Assembly (NCBI RefSeq): GCF_009730915.1 | Contig: NC_052475.1 | Span: 32,053,016-32,117,015 of the forward strand | Direction of reading: 5' to 3' | Length of the DNA stretch: 64,000 nt | DNA from: Dioscorea cayenensis subsp. rotundata | Lineage: Eukaryota > Streptophyta > Magnoliopsida > Dioscoreales > Dioscoreaceae | Program-made: the position numbers and the translations under genes | Shown here: in pieces, positions 12,898-23,975 of the stretch | Layout of the letters: each line of letters starts with the position of its first letter | Position numbering within the stretch: the first letter of the stretch is position 1 | Notes under the pieces: generated by a model | Database searches by the model: none | Told to the model about the DNA's origin: nothing | Seen by the model: the letters and a program-made list of their open reading frames with translations, nothing else

Positions 12898-13877
12898 TTC
12901 TTGGGTGGAGTTCCTATCACTTTGGTCATTAAAAGGACAGACTTAACTCAGAGGGACCCCCACACCCTTCCTTCTTCATCAATGCCTCACCTCACCTCAC
13001 CACCTCCTATATTGTCCAATATCTTTTCCTCCACCTTCTTTGTATTCTATATATTTGTATCAAAACTTTATTTTCTCTTTTAAATAATTATGAAAGATTA
13101 ATCCATGTGTTCATTAGAGTTTATAATATATAAAATTTTTGCATTAGAGATTGTTTGTGTTTTTTTCCTTTGGCCAAACAAAAATACAAGGTGAGCTAAC
13201 TATTAATTATTTTTTTCAATAAAATGAATAAATTATAAATTTAGTAAGAAAAAAAAGGTACACAGAGAACCAAGTACAAAAGGGGCTAACTATTAATTGT
13301 TGTCTTCTCCCCTATCACAATTATTATTAAAATTATTTTTATATTTATATTTTGAGTTATATGCAACTCAAGAGTCCGAGAGAAATATATTAAAGAAAAG
13401 TGATATCTATTATTAAGCACAAATGAATTTCTTATAAATCTTATTTAACACAAAAAAGAATATCAGTGTAATAATTGAACCTTATTATGGGTTTGTGATT
13501 TTTTTACTGATGCCAATATTTGAATTATTTATCTTTATGTTTTAATTTTATTTATTTATTTTTGAAAAAAAATAAATAAACCACTGTTATAGTGAAAGAA
13601 CATTTGTGTTTTAATTTGTCCTCATGGTTCATACAGGGTTACTTAATTACTAGAGGCCGTGATTGTATTTTTGTTTTGTTATCTTCTAATTAATGTACTC
13701 ATCCCAATCTTTAACAAAGTTACATATCAAATAAATATATTTATTTATTTATTTATTTATTTATATTTGAGGTGAGTTGTTTAGGTAGAAGTGGTTGAGT
13801 TGCTCTCAGTACCTCCAAACTAAGGGTACATTGCCATGGTTAATTAGACTCACAATGTTAGAACAAACAGCATAAAA

Positions 13878-14039
13878 GATTTTTTATTGATTACATTTAT
13901 TTATTTATTTATTTTTATTTATTTATTTTATTTTTTGAAAAAGTGGATGAACCATGTTAATTAAAAAGAGAGGAGAAAAGTACAACAGACTCCCACAACA
14001 CAGTTGTGGTATATGATTTTTTATTGATTACATTTATTT
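13878..14039 (-). mobile_element. Short retroposon-like insertion between 25-bp direct repeats
   Basis: A 25-base sequence starting GATTTTTTATTGATTACATT occurs at 13878-13902 and 14015-14039. The 112 bases between begin with a T/A-rich (ATTT)n tract and then unique sequence. Read on the - strand this is unique sequence followed by an A-rich tail between target-site duplications, as expected for a 5'-truncated LINE or a SINE. A related tail lies at about 13545-13585. Confidence 0.5.
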
Positions 14040-14673
14040 TGATATCTAGTTCATTTTTGTAAAGAAATAATTTTATTTTATCATTTTTTATACTTAAGCA
14101 TAACTGATATTCCAAAACATAAATTTCCAAATAAAAAAAAAATCCAAATAGTAAAATAAAAAAAGAAAAAAAAAACTCAAAACGTCACAATAATATGATC
14201 TCATTATCTAGTTGGGCTGTCAATGAATTGGGCCTAGTGAACTAAATGGGCTAGATGCAATAATTTAATAAACGAGGTATGATATTAAATATATAATAAT
14301 TCGTTTATATCATATATGTTGCTCTATTTTGAAGATAAATCATTTATTAACGTTAATGTTTTTTATATAAATAAATAAATAATAACAATGGATCTAAAAG
14401 TTTTCAATAGTATAAATTATAGATGAAAATAGAACATATGTAACTTGATTCAAAGAAAATTTCCAAATGTATCTTTAAAAAAAAAAAAATTCAATTATCT
14501 TATTTCTCAACATAGTATATATATATATATATATATATAAAGTACAATCAGATACATCGCACATGCTACCATTTCGACGATTATATGAACTTTGAAGTTT
14601 GTTTTATTCCAATTGAACTCACTGTCAATGGTGTTAACTAGATGAACTTCATCGGTTTATTTCTGGAGATTAA

Positions 14674-14965
14674 GGCCTTGTTTTGGATTGGGCTTTTTGG
14701 AAAAACCCGTTGTTTTTATAAGTTAAGCACGGGTTTCAAAATGTTGTTGTATTGGACACTTTAAAGACGGTACAGGTGAAAAACAGTTTTTATAAAAAGC
14801 TAGTCATGAGCAGATTATGAAAAAGCATTTTTAAACTATTTTCGATCCTTCTCATATCAAAAGCTAATCCAAATAGAAAATACATGTCTTAACCTACTGC
14901 GGAAGCACTCTGAAAGCACTTCTACTAAACTAGGACTTTTTATAGAGCCAAATCCAAACAAGGTC
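14674..14965. mobile_element. Tourist-like (PIF/Harbinger) MITE
   Basis: This 292-bp element has imperfect terminal inverted repeats of about 20 bp: GGCCTTGTTTTGGATTGGGC on the left and, as the reverse complement of the right end, GACCTTGTTTGGATTTGGCT. It is flanked by TAA at 14671-14673 and 14966-14968. The TAA target duplication and the GGCCTTGTTTGG-type terminus match Tourist MITEs of the PIF/Harbinger superfamily. It has no coding capacity. Confidence 0.85.
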
Positions 14966-14968
14966 TAA

Positions 14969-17900
14969 CTCATTAATTACAACTTGAGCCCATTTTATAA
15001 GAAACTCAAATTGTTCCCAAATGAGCCCAATGTTAAGGCCCATAAACTCAAGTAGCACATGACATTATAAGAACCATACCTTGCTTAATATCTTCTATAA
15101 AATTTTAATAATTAAATAATGAATTTTAATATTTAGTACTTCTGAATTTCGATACTTAATTTTAATATTTTGTTTTAAACAAAAATTTATTTTGATTAAA
15201 CTTGTATTGGGCCTAACAAATTTACTTTGTCAAATTCAATCTAGCAAGCCCAAAGCTGAAATTTATTATTTCATTCATTTTTGGGCCCATATGATACACA
15301 ACTCATGGCTTTTTTTTTGTTTTTTTTTAAATATCTATTAACCATAATGAATGTGATATTTTACTCTAGTCTATTAAACATTTAACTATAGCTTATATTT
15401 TTAATTGAAACAATAATTTAATTTTTATTTTTTTGAATTAGTAATATATCAAAATAAATCCCAAAAAATATGAAAAATATTCTTAAATTAAGGACGTGAA
15501 TCATGCCATATATAACAAATATTAACATGGTCCCTTATCTTGAAAGCATATCTCAAAAAAATCTAGGGTTTTGTGGGTAACCCTAATTTAAAGTGTAGGT
15601 GAGGTATATAACATAGAAAGAGTAGGATGGAGGAAAAGGTGAATAGCTACTCTAATTAAATTAAAATCCTTGATCCCTACACAAATAACAAGAATCTTTA
15701 TTTTATTTTATTTTTTTGTAGCTAAGGCTCAAACATTCATGTCTAGATTTCATTTACTTTGATGAAATTGTCACAGAGAACACCAACATTCATGCTATTA
15801 TGTCGAAGAAAAAGTATTTTAAGGGTTTGAAATTAGAGAAACCCTTGAAAAATTCAAACCCATGCATTATTATAGTGTTTTTTTCAAAATTAATTTTACT
15901 TTATTTATTTATTTTTAAGTATATGATTGATGTGTATTTCTAGGTGGTACTTACTCCTCACATAGCACAAGGACTTTTCTATGTTTAGGTTCATCCCCTT
16001 CTCCTATAGTTTTGTCTACTTAAATATTAACAAGTGTTTAAATTAATCAAAACTAAAACATTATATTAATCCTATAGAGCTTCTTTCTAAGATATGTATA
16101 TATTTTTCGGTATTCGTTACTAATCGGACGCACGGGCATACTTACGTGTGGAGTAATGAATAATCGTGGTTAGAGCTAGTCGAGTTTTTAATAATGTACA
16201 TATATTTATGATATAAATTAAGAAAATAATAATAAAATAAATGCTAAAAATTTTTAAAAATGACTAGTTGAGTGCTTAAGCACGCAATTCTAGTGATATT
16301 TCATAGAAAAAAAAATTGATTTATATTATTGTTTGTTGTGTTTATTTAAGTATTATTAGTTACACTGTTTGACTGTGACATATAAACTAAAACAAAGTTA
16401 TCATCATAATTATTAATATATATATATATATATAATTTTCTTTAGGATGACGATGACTTGATGGTGATGCCGAGAAATAGAATTTGAGTAACTTATTGGA
16501 GCCAATGTTTATGTATTATTTATTTATATGATAATTAAGAAAATGTCACTTGTGTGTCTCTAATGAAAGATGTCAAGCCAAAGATTGAAGTTTTAGGGTT
16601 AGGGTTTTGCTGTATTTGGCTTGTCAACAACAACTTTCCCACGTGTGATGGGAGTGGTTGGAGAAATGCGGAGGCGTGTAGGGATTCCTAATGACTGACA
16701 CGTGTCAACCGTTGGCATATACCTGACTTTGCCCACTTTTGTGACCATCCAATCTATATTTTTATTTTCCTAAAATACCCCACAGAATATTGCTTTTTGA
16801 GATTTGTCTGTGTATTAAAAAAATAAAGCTAACTAAATGATGCAATTATGATGAAAATAATTTTTGAAATAAAAGATGAGTGTATTAATATTATTATTAT
16901 GTTGATAAAGATGAACAAATCACGTGTCAGAGGTGTATATAAATTTTTTAAATATTGTATATGTCCTCACTCTTTAGTGTTACTAGACTAATGCACAAGC
17001 AGCACAAAAGGACTTTGGTGTTACTAGACTAATGCGTATTTGACTGTATTTTTATTAAATATTAAATCGAATTTTTATTTTTAATTAAATATTAACTAAA
17101 AAAACAAAGAAATAAAAAAATTCTGAAAATTATATTTTAAAATAAATCTGAAAATAAAGTAGGGGCATTTTGGGAAATGAGAAATGTCCCAATGAGGGGC
17201 ACTCGTGTACAAAGTGAAACAAATGTGGGCCCGGGAGTTAGAAGGTCCTGATGACGTGGAATGGACGGCCCGCAATCGCCGGCCTGTATTCTCCGAGGAT
17301 TCCAGCTTTTTCTTTCCTGTTTTGCATCTATATCCCTGTACATTTCCATAATTCTCTTGCTGTTTATATTAGTATACACTCATAAGAAAATTTATAGTTT
17401 CATGCATATATATATTAATATATGTATATATATATATATATTTAGATTTATTGTACTAACAAAATTTTGATTATATTCGACTCTAAATAATATTAGTCAT
17501 AATTTTTATAATATTTATGTGAAAAATAAATATATATTTTTTTTTTATAAAGATGAAAAATACCGTTCGAGGAATACAAGTATAAAAATATACAAATTAC
17601 AGTGTTTAAGGACCCCTAATTTTTTTTATTAATAAATCATCTCATATTTTCATTTGTTAATTCAAATTTTGACACAGTCGGTAAAATATATGATTTTAAG
17701 TTTGATAGGGTTGTATGTCGAAACAATTTTTTTTAAAATGAAAAACCTATTAATTGTTATCCACTGACAACCAATAGAAAGTGCCTTGTGGGTCCCACTT
17801 GCAACGAATTCCAATTTCCAAGCACTGACATGAAGATTGCGGCAAGCCCCCTAACTGTTTTCTTAATTATTTACTCTCAGTACAAGGTCCTTCTTGATAA

Positions 17901-19078
17901 ACATCATTTTTTTTAAAGGGAATTTTATATTTTAAGTTATATATTTAGAAAGGTTATTCACCATGTAAAGATATTGTGCCAGCAAGTGTTTTCATAATTA
18001 TTTTTCTTTTTCATGGAGTTTGATAATATGAAATAATTAAATATAAATAATCCATGCTATTTTTTTTTAAAAAAAATAAAACTAAACTGTTATTTATGTA
18101 TAGAAAGAATAATAATTTTTTATAAATTTATTGTCATCAAGTAAATTTGTTGCATTTACAATTCTTTACAATTAGAAAATACGAGCATGCGTCTGGTAAT
18201 ATCCAATAATGACGGGAACACGCGAAACATGAGAATAGAAGCATGGTTCATGTGTATATTTTTATTATTCAAAACCTTTTAACATGAGTTTTATGTTATA
18301 TAAAATTTAAAGTTTAATATTATTAAAACCAAGCACTTTGTTTTTTCTATTTTAAAACATAAAAATTTATTAGTATAGAGTTAGTCAAATATAATGGACT
18401 TATTATAAATTTTATTTTAAAAATGTGATACAAATTTGAAAATAATATGCCTAAATAGTAATAATATAACGTAACTAAAATGATTTTAAAATTTTTGTGC
18501 TTAACAAAATAAGGATTAAATTAATTTGCCAACATCAAACCCTCAAAATTAGTAGTGCATTCAATAACAAATTTGAAGTTTTTCAAGGTTTCATATGTAA
18601 AAACACACAAAGTTCCAATATTTCTTTTTCGGTAAACAACAAAACTTTCATACTCAGTAATAAACAATCCAAAAGATAAATTTTAAAATAATAGTTAGAA
18701 GGTACAAGAGACATTAACTTTAGATTGAGTGATCATAGATAATTTATTAAAAATTAAAATAAAAAGTAAAATAAAACCATAGTTAAAAATTAATCATAAT
18801 AAATAATAATATAATAACAATTTCAGTAATATTATGAATTTTTTTTTTGGAAAATAATTAAATGAGAGAGGAGAGATATATTAAATAAATAAATAATTAA
18901 TTAATTAATTATACTAAGGTAATTATATACTAAAAAAGGGCTGCACCAAAAGGCAAGAAGAGCGGGTGAATCAAATCCCAAGTTTGACCGGACTCGGAAT
19001 TTGAGATGACAAATAGAAAAAAACACCCTCCTTAATTATTTTATTTCAATTTTAATCCTTTTTATATTCATATTAAAA
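14969..19078. other. Non-coding AT-rich region up to the assembly gap
   Basis: No gene recognised. The stretch is very AT-rich, with short telomere-like TTAGGGTTAGGG at about 16595-16606, the G-box cluster at 16638-16707, and a GC-richer patch at about 17150-17300 containing TGGGCCCGGG. The patch has a promoter-like composition, but no credible reading frame starts beside it. No fimbrin exon is recognisable on this side of the gap. Confidence 0.5.
16638..16707. promoter_or_regulatory. G-box/ABRE cluster with 12-bp palindrome
   Basis: CCCACGTGTG lies at 16638-16647 and the perfect palindrome TGACACGTGTCA at 16696-16707. The 15-base sequence around the first site is shared with 12866-12880. 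Both are strong matches to G-box/ABRE cores. No gene is recognisable close by, so function is only a possibility. Confidence 0.4.
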
Positions 19079-20078
19079 NNNNNNNNNNNNNNNNNNNNNN
19101 NNNNNNNNNNNNNNNNNNNNNNNNNNNNNNNNNNNNNNNNNNNNNNNNNNNNNNNNNNNNNNNNNNNNNNNNNNNNNNNNNNNNNNNNNNNNNNNNNNNN
19201 NNNNNNNNNNNNNNNNNNNNNNNNNNNNNNNNNNNNNNNNNNNNNNNNNNNNNNNNNNNNNNNNNNNNNNNNNNNNNNNNNNNNNNNNNNNNNNNNNNNN
19301 NNNNNNNNNNNNNNNNNNNNNNNNNNNNNNNNNNNNNNNNNNNNNNNNNNNNNNNNNNNNNNNNNNNNNNNNNNNNNNNNNNNNNNNNNNNNNNNNNNNN
19401 NNNNNNNNNNNNNNNNNNNNNNNNNNNNNNNNNNNNNNNNNNNNNNNNNNNNNNNNNNNNNNNNNNNNNNNNNNNNNNNNNNNNNNNNNNNNNNNNNNNN
19501 NNNNNNNNNNNNNNNNNNNNNNNNNNNNNNNNNNNNNNNNNNNNNNNNNNNNNNNNNNNNNNNNNNNNNNNNNNNNNNNNNNNNNNNNNNNNNNNNNNNN
19601 NNNNNNNNNNNNNNNNNNNNNNNNNNNNNNNNNNNNNNNNNNNNNNNNNNNNNNNNNNNNNNNNNNNNNNNNNNNNNNNNNNNNNNNNNNNNNNNNNNNN
19701 NNNNNNNNNNNNNNNNNNNNNNNNNNNNNNNNNNNNNNNNNNNNNNNNNNNNNNNNNNNNNNNNNNNNNNNNNNNNNNNNNNNNNNNNNNNNNNNNNNNN
19801 NNNNNNNNNNNNNNNNNNNNNNNNNNNNNNNNNNNNNNNNNNNNNNNNNNNNNNNNNNNNNNNNNNNNNNNNNNNNNNNNNNNNNNNNNNNNNNNNNNNN
19901 NNNNNNNNNNNNNNNNNNNNNNNNNNNNNNNNNNNNNNNNNNNNNNNNNNNNNNNNNNNNNNNNNNNNNNNNNNNNNNNNNNNNNNNNNNNNNNNNNNNN
20001 NNNNNNNNNNNNNNNNNNNNNNNNNNNNNNNNNNNNNNNNNNNNNNNNNNNNNNNNNNNNNNNNNNNNNNNNNNNNNN
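19079..20078. other. Assembly gap of exactly 1000 N
   Basis: An unbroken run of 1000 N suggests a fixed-length placeholder and not a measured distance. It cuts the fimbrin gene after the fourth recognisable exon. The rest of that gene is not on the far side within this window, so the true gap is probably longer or the join is wrong. Confidence 0.98.
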
Positions 20079-21106
20079 TTCCAGGCACCGCAACATTGAT
20101 CAATTTACTAAGTAAAGGAGAAAACAAAACATCAAAGCTTAGGAATATTATCTCCATGCCATGTGACATGTCGTTCGAGCTTTGAGAATAACTCAAAACA
20201 ATTTAGCCATTTGTATTAAACTATAAATAACTGCCTCTCTCAAAGCAATTGTTGTCCAACAAAGCCTACATTGATAACATGAAATAGGATTGGAATTCTT
20301 ACCCAGAAGAACACCATCTTTGGCAAGGTTAAAACAAATCATTGGATGCTGGATCTAGTGGTAAATAGTTCTTAAGAAAAGGGTCATCTCTGGAGATAGC
20401 TGTTGATATGCGCCACATAAAGAAGATTTCTCTGGATTCATCAATAGTGTGCAAAAGTGTAGTTGTAGTTGCCTTAAGAATGATGAGGAGTTCTTAGCAC
20501 CACCCAATTTAGCATAACACAGTTTGTTGCCAATTCAAATAAACCTACCAATGAACAATTAAAATAAAAACACTCACTCCATGATGGATGATTCAAATAG
20601 TACACTTACCCAATGCATCATTTTCTAATTCATCGTTAATTCAAATATGCCCACAAAAAGCAATTTATCCACTTCAAAAAGCAGCTTAGTAAAGACATGT
20701 CACACTATAAATAAATAAAGTCTCACAAGAACAAACAACAATGTACCCGAAGAAAAAGTTTCAAAAGTCTCATTTCATGGCTGTAATCTGAATAAAGACT
20801 CATCCACGACTGCAGAGATCTCTTTCTCAGTGAGCACCTCATTGAGACCCTTTAGCTTGACCATCACTGAAGACAAATCTCCGGCTGTCTACACGGCCAG
20901 TTTCTCTCCGTGTAGAGAGGTACTGGTCAATCAGAAATAATGCAATCATTAGATCAAGAAGAAGCAATGCAACAATAAATCAGACTTCAAATGAGAGAAC
21001 TCGTGATCTGCTAGCTTACTCTAGATTTCAGGCTCCGTAGCTCAACCTGAGTGAATTGACTCTGAAGCCAGGGATCGGAGACTAAAACTCCCACGAATCC
21101 TGACAT
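20079..21106 (-). CDS. Fimbrin (plastin-type actin bundler), first four coding exons, frame-broken and cut by the gap
   Basis: Fimbrins cross-link actin filaments through four calponin-homology domains (known). Exons in gene order: 21020-21106 (29 intact codons from ATG 21104-21106, reading [14 protein letters not shown] and [14 protein letters not shown]), 20747-20922, 20303-20544 and 20079-20107 (KLINVAVPG, running into N). All visible splice sites are GT-AG. Exon 2 reads TRRETGRV, then after one extra [19 protein letters not shown], then needs more one-base corrections. Exon 3 reads [13 protein letters not shown], then needs at least four single-base corrections to reach [10 protein letters not shown] and LAKDGVLL. 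Most errors are extra bases, often in homopolymers. With conserved splice sites and low substitution, unpolished long-read sequence at a gap edge is likelier than a pseudogene, but both remain open. The family usually has about 650-700 residues, so most of the gene is missing. Confidence 0.85.
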
Positions 21107-22405
21107 CCTCTATGAGTCTATTCACCGTCTTCGATTCCTCCTTTCCACACTGAATCGGAGAAACCGAAGAGAAACTAAACAACAAAAACCTCGATCAAAA
21201 TCTCCACTTTCCGACCGAAATTCAAGCCAAAATCCTGCTGAAAAATCATCACACAGTAACAAAAACACTCAAGATTGAATCCAGAACAAGAAATCCCCAA
21301 AAAGAAAAATTGCAGAAAACGAGCCAAATAAACACCAAAACCCCCAACCAATTCCGTTTTCAAGAGAGAGCAATCAAAAACATCAATTAGCAAGAGTTCA
21401 AGTCAAAAATTTTGTTTTAAAACAAAACTCAAACCAGCCAAAACAAACCGATTCCATCAAAACCATCACAACAAAAACACAAATTCACTCACATTTCTCC
21501 ACAAGAGAAAGAGAAAAACCAACCCCGAAGCCAAGAATTCAACAAGAAAAAGCCATTGGATCCTCCCCTTTTTTCCACCCTTTATTCCTTCCTTTTACTC
21601 CACTCTATATCTATGAATCACACCTTCTCAAATCCCTAGATTTCGTGAAGAATTGGGAAGAACTTCTTCTTCGATTATTTTTTAGAAATTTTTTTTCCCA
21701 AATAAAAAAGAAATTAAAGTAAAACAAAACGGTTTTGTTCACGCGGACCCGCGAAGGCGGTGAAGGTTGGCTCTGTGTGTACTTGGACTTTTATATGAAT
21801 AAATAATTATAAATAAATAAATAAATAAAATAAATAGTGACACCATGTGGAACATTGTGAGAGATCTTAGATTTATTTTATTTTATTTTATTCAAAATTA
21901 ATAATTTGTTGAGAAAATTGACTAGACAGTGAGAAAGTTTATTAAAAAAAATATAATTATTGATTTTGGTTTTTTTTATAATAAATCGGTTAAATAAATA
22001 TATATAATTAGGTGTTTTTTTTAAATGACATAGACTCATGCAAGTAACTTTCCTACTTTTTTTTTATATATATAACTAACAGTCTAATCTCTATTATATT
22101 GAATTATTTTTAATATAGAATGGTTGTATGTTGTAATCGCTTTGCTTTTTGGCAAGAGACTTAAGGGTATAATTTATCATTTAAAATGTTTAATAAGATT
22201 AATTATTTATTTTTTTGTTCCTAACCTTTTTTGACTTGGCACTAGAAACAGAAATGGAAATTATACAAAATGGAATGATGAGGTGAGAGAGAACTAAGCA
22301 TGAGAAGATACAAACAGAAACACATAACATGAACATAACTGGCATGACATATAAACACAAAACCCACAACCCATCACTCTGACTAGATCTGCCACAAACC
22401 ACTTC

Positions 22406-22454
<49 letters not shown>

Positions 22455-22508
22455 AAGATTTTAGAGTATGGCATGTGGTTATGAAGAATGTAGAAAGGGT
22501 TTCTGCAA

Positions 22509-22576
<68 letters not shown>

Positions 22577-23975
22577 AAAAAATAAATAATGTTGAGGATT
22601 TGATGAGTCATTGGAAGAAAGATGAGGAATATTTAATAGGAGTGAACAACTCAAATGTGAAAGCTAGAGCAGGAGCCTGCCAAATTAGTCCACCCAATAA
22701 ATGCTATAATTCTTCATAAATGTACCATACACCTAATTCTTTATGATTAAGCATAAGAAAATTGATATTTTCACTGTATTAAATGATGTTAAGCCATTTG
22801 AAGAAAATAATAAGATTTTTTTAATTAAATGATATTTCCAGTATAACTTCAATATGATCAATGGGCTCAAGTTTTTACTGTTTAAAATATATTTTTGCGT
22901 AGGTGTTTATTAACAGCATCCGAGATCAAACTCCAAAACTCATCTACAGTGAATGTATTGATATTTGAATGTATTGATATTTGTGAAGATGCTTACACTT
23001 CACTTCTGTGATGTCTCTAATCCCGATAAAACGCTAACTAATTTTATTGTATTTTAACTTAATCTGAATCACCAGGGTTTGTTCCTCCCAAAAATTCACT
23101 CATCTTATGCACCTCTATACCCTTCTTACATTTTAAAGCAGTGATTTATTTAATTTATAAAAAATAATAATAATAAAAAACAAACGAGAAGGATAATGTT
23201 TATTATACCAATAACACTGTTATCATCAGTTTTTTTTAAAAAAAATCTTTTTAATTGATGAAGTGGCACCATATTATCATGCTAAGTTAAATTACAAAAT
23301 TTTTATGTTGAAAAAAATTAATAATTTTAAAATACAAAGAAGATGATTGATCAAGATTCGCTAAGCAAAATAAATTAAGGCTCACTTCGAGTTGGGTAAT
23401 TTCATTTTTGTGCTTTATACAAATAAATATAATTTATATTATTAGACATGCATTTACATCTTAACATTAATCATCGTATACCATATTAGTTTATAATTAG
23501 ATCAAACACATACTTCATCAAATTTAGGCCATAATTTTCACTAATCCTCAACCTGAAAACATTAACTTCTCAAGAATCACATGTAAGCAAAATAAAATCA
23601 AATTTGTGAGGTTAGTCAAAAGTGTGGATAAGTAACCAACCCTTCAAATTTACTGCTACTGTCTCACACACAACCATGTCCATAAGAAAAACAAATAAAA
23701 AAAAAATAGCCATAACACAGTATTATTGCCAATACACCATAAAGCTAACTTAACACTTGAAAATTAAAATACATGACTCTTAAACATGTTTACTTACCCT
23801 CATATGGCATAAAATTCTAACAGATTTAGTGATTAATACTTGTAACCTTTCATCAGAATCCCGCAGAGGAAAAATTAAACACCACAGAACCAGTGAGTCA
23901 AGAAAAACTTGCATTGGGAATTCATATGTTAAGTGCAGGCAGTGTTTTGCAACTCAACCATGGCAGAAATTTTGC
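21107..23975. other. Region between EMC3 and fimbrin
   Basis: No further gene recognised. The first approximately 580 bases upstream of the fimbrin ATG are less AT-rich and probably hold its - strand 5' leader and promoter, possibly with a leader intron. Beyond that lie (TA)n at about 22409-22451, (AAT)n at about 22508-22576 and AT-rich unique sequence. The segment just below 23976 is the EMC3 3' flank. Confidence 0.5.
22508..22576. repeat. (AAT)n microsatellite
   Basis: About 22 perfect AAT/ATA units. A (TA)n array of roughly 43 bases lies just upstream at 22409-22451. Long perfect arrays like these are likely to vary in length between individuals and to be poorly resolved in assembly. Confidence 0.9.

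Larger units (their letters stand above)
7578..14670. other. Long non-coding region 3' of LAS, rich in microsatellites
   Basis: No gene recognised in 7.1 kb. The stretch holds telomere-type repeats (7784-7992), many (TA)n arrays (for example near 8255, 8983, 9106, 9391, 9964, 10018, 10838, 12513, 12730 and 12786), (CT)n at 8948-8981, (GA)n at about 10489-10521, a G-box pair at 12864-12897 and a small insertion at 13878-14039. LAS orthologues are known to rely on distant and 3' regulatory sequence, so regulatory content is possible, but nothing in the sequence proves it. Confidence 0.55.

Noticed and set aside
19036..20196. A 386-codon open frame and its 342-codon shadow on the - strand
   Set aside because: They are open only because they run through 1000 N. 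The single real part is the short fimbrin exon at 20079-20107.
20079..21106. Fimbrin as a processed pseudogene
   Set aside because: Introns and GT-AG splice sites are still present, so it did not arise by retroposition; an unprocessed pseudogene or assembly error remains possible.
22199..22719. Frames with Leu, Tyr or Ile runs around the (AAT)n array
   Set aside because: They are direct translations of a trinucleotide microsatellite.
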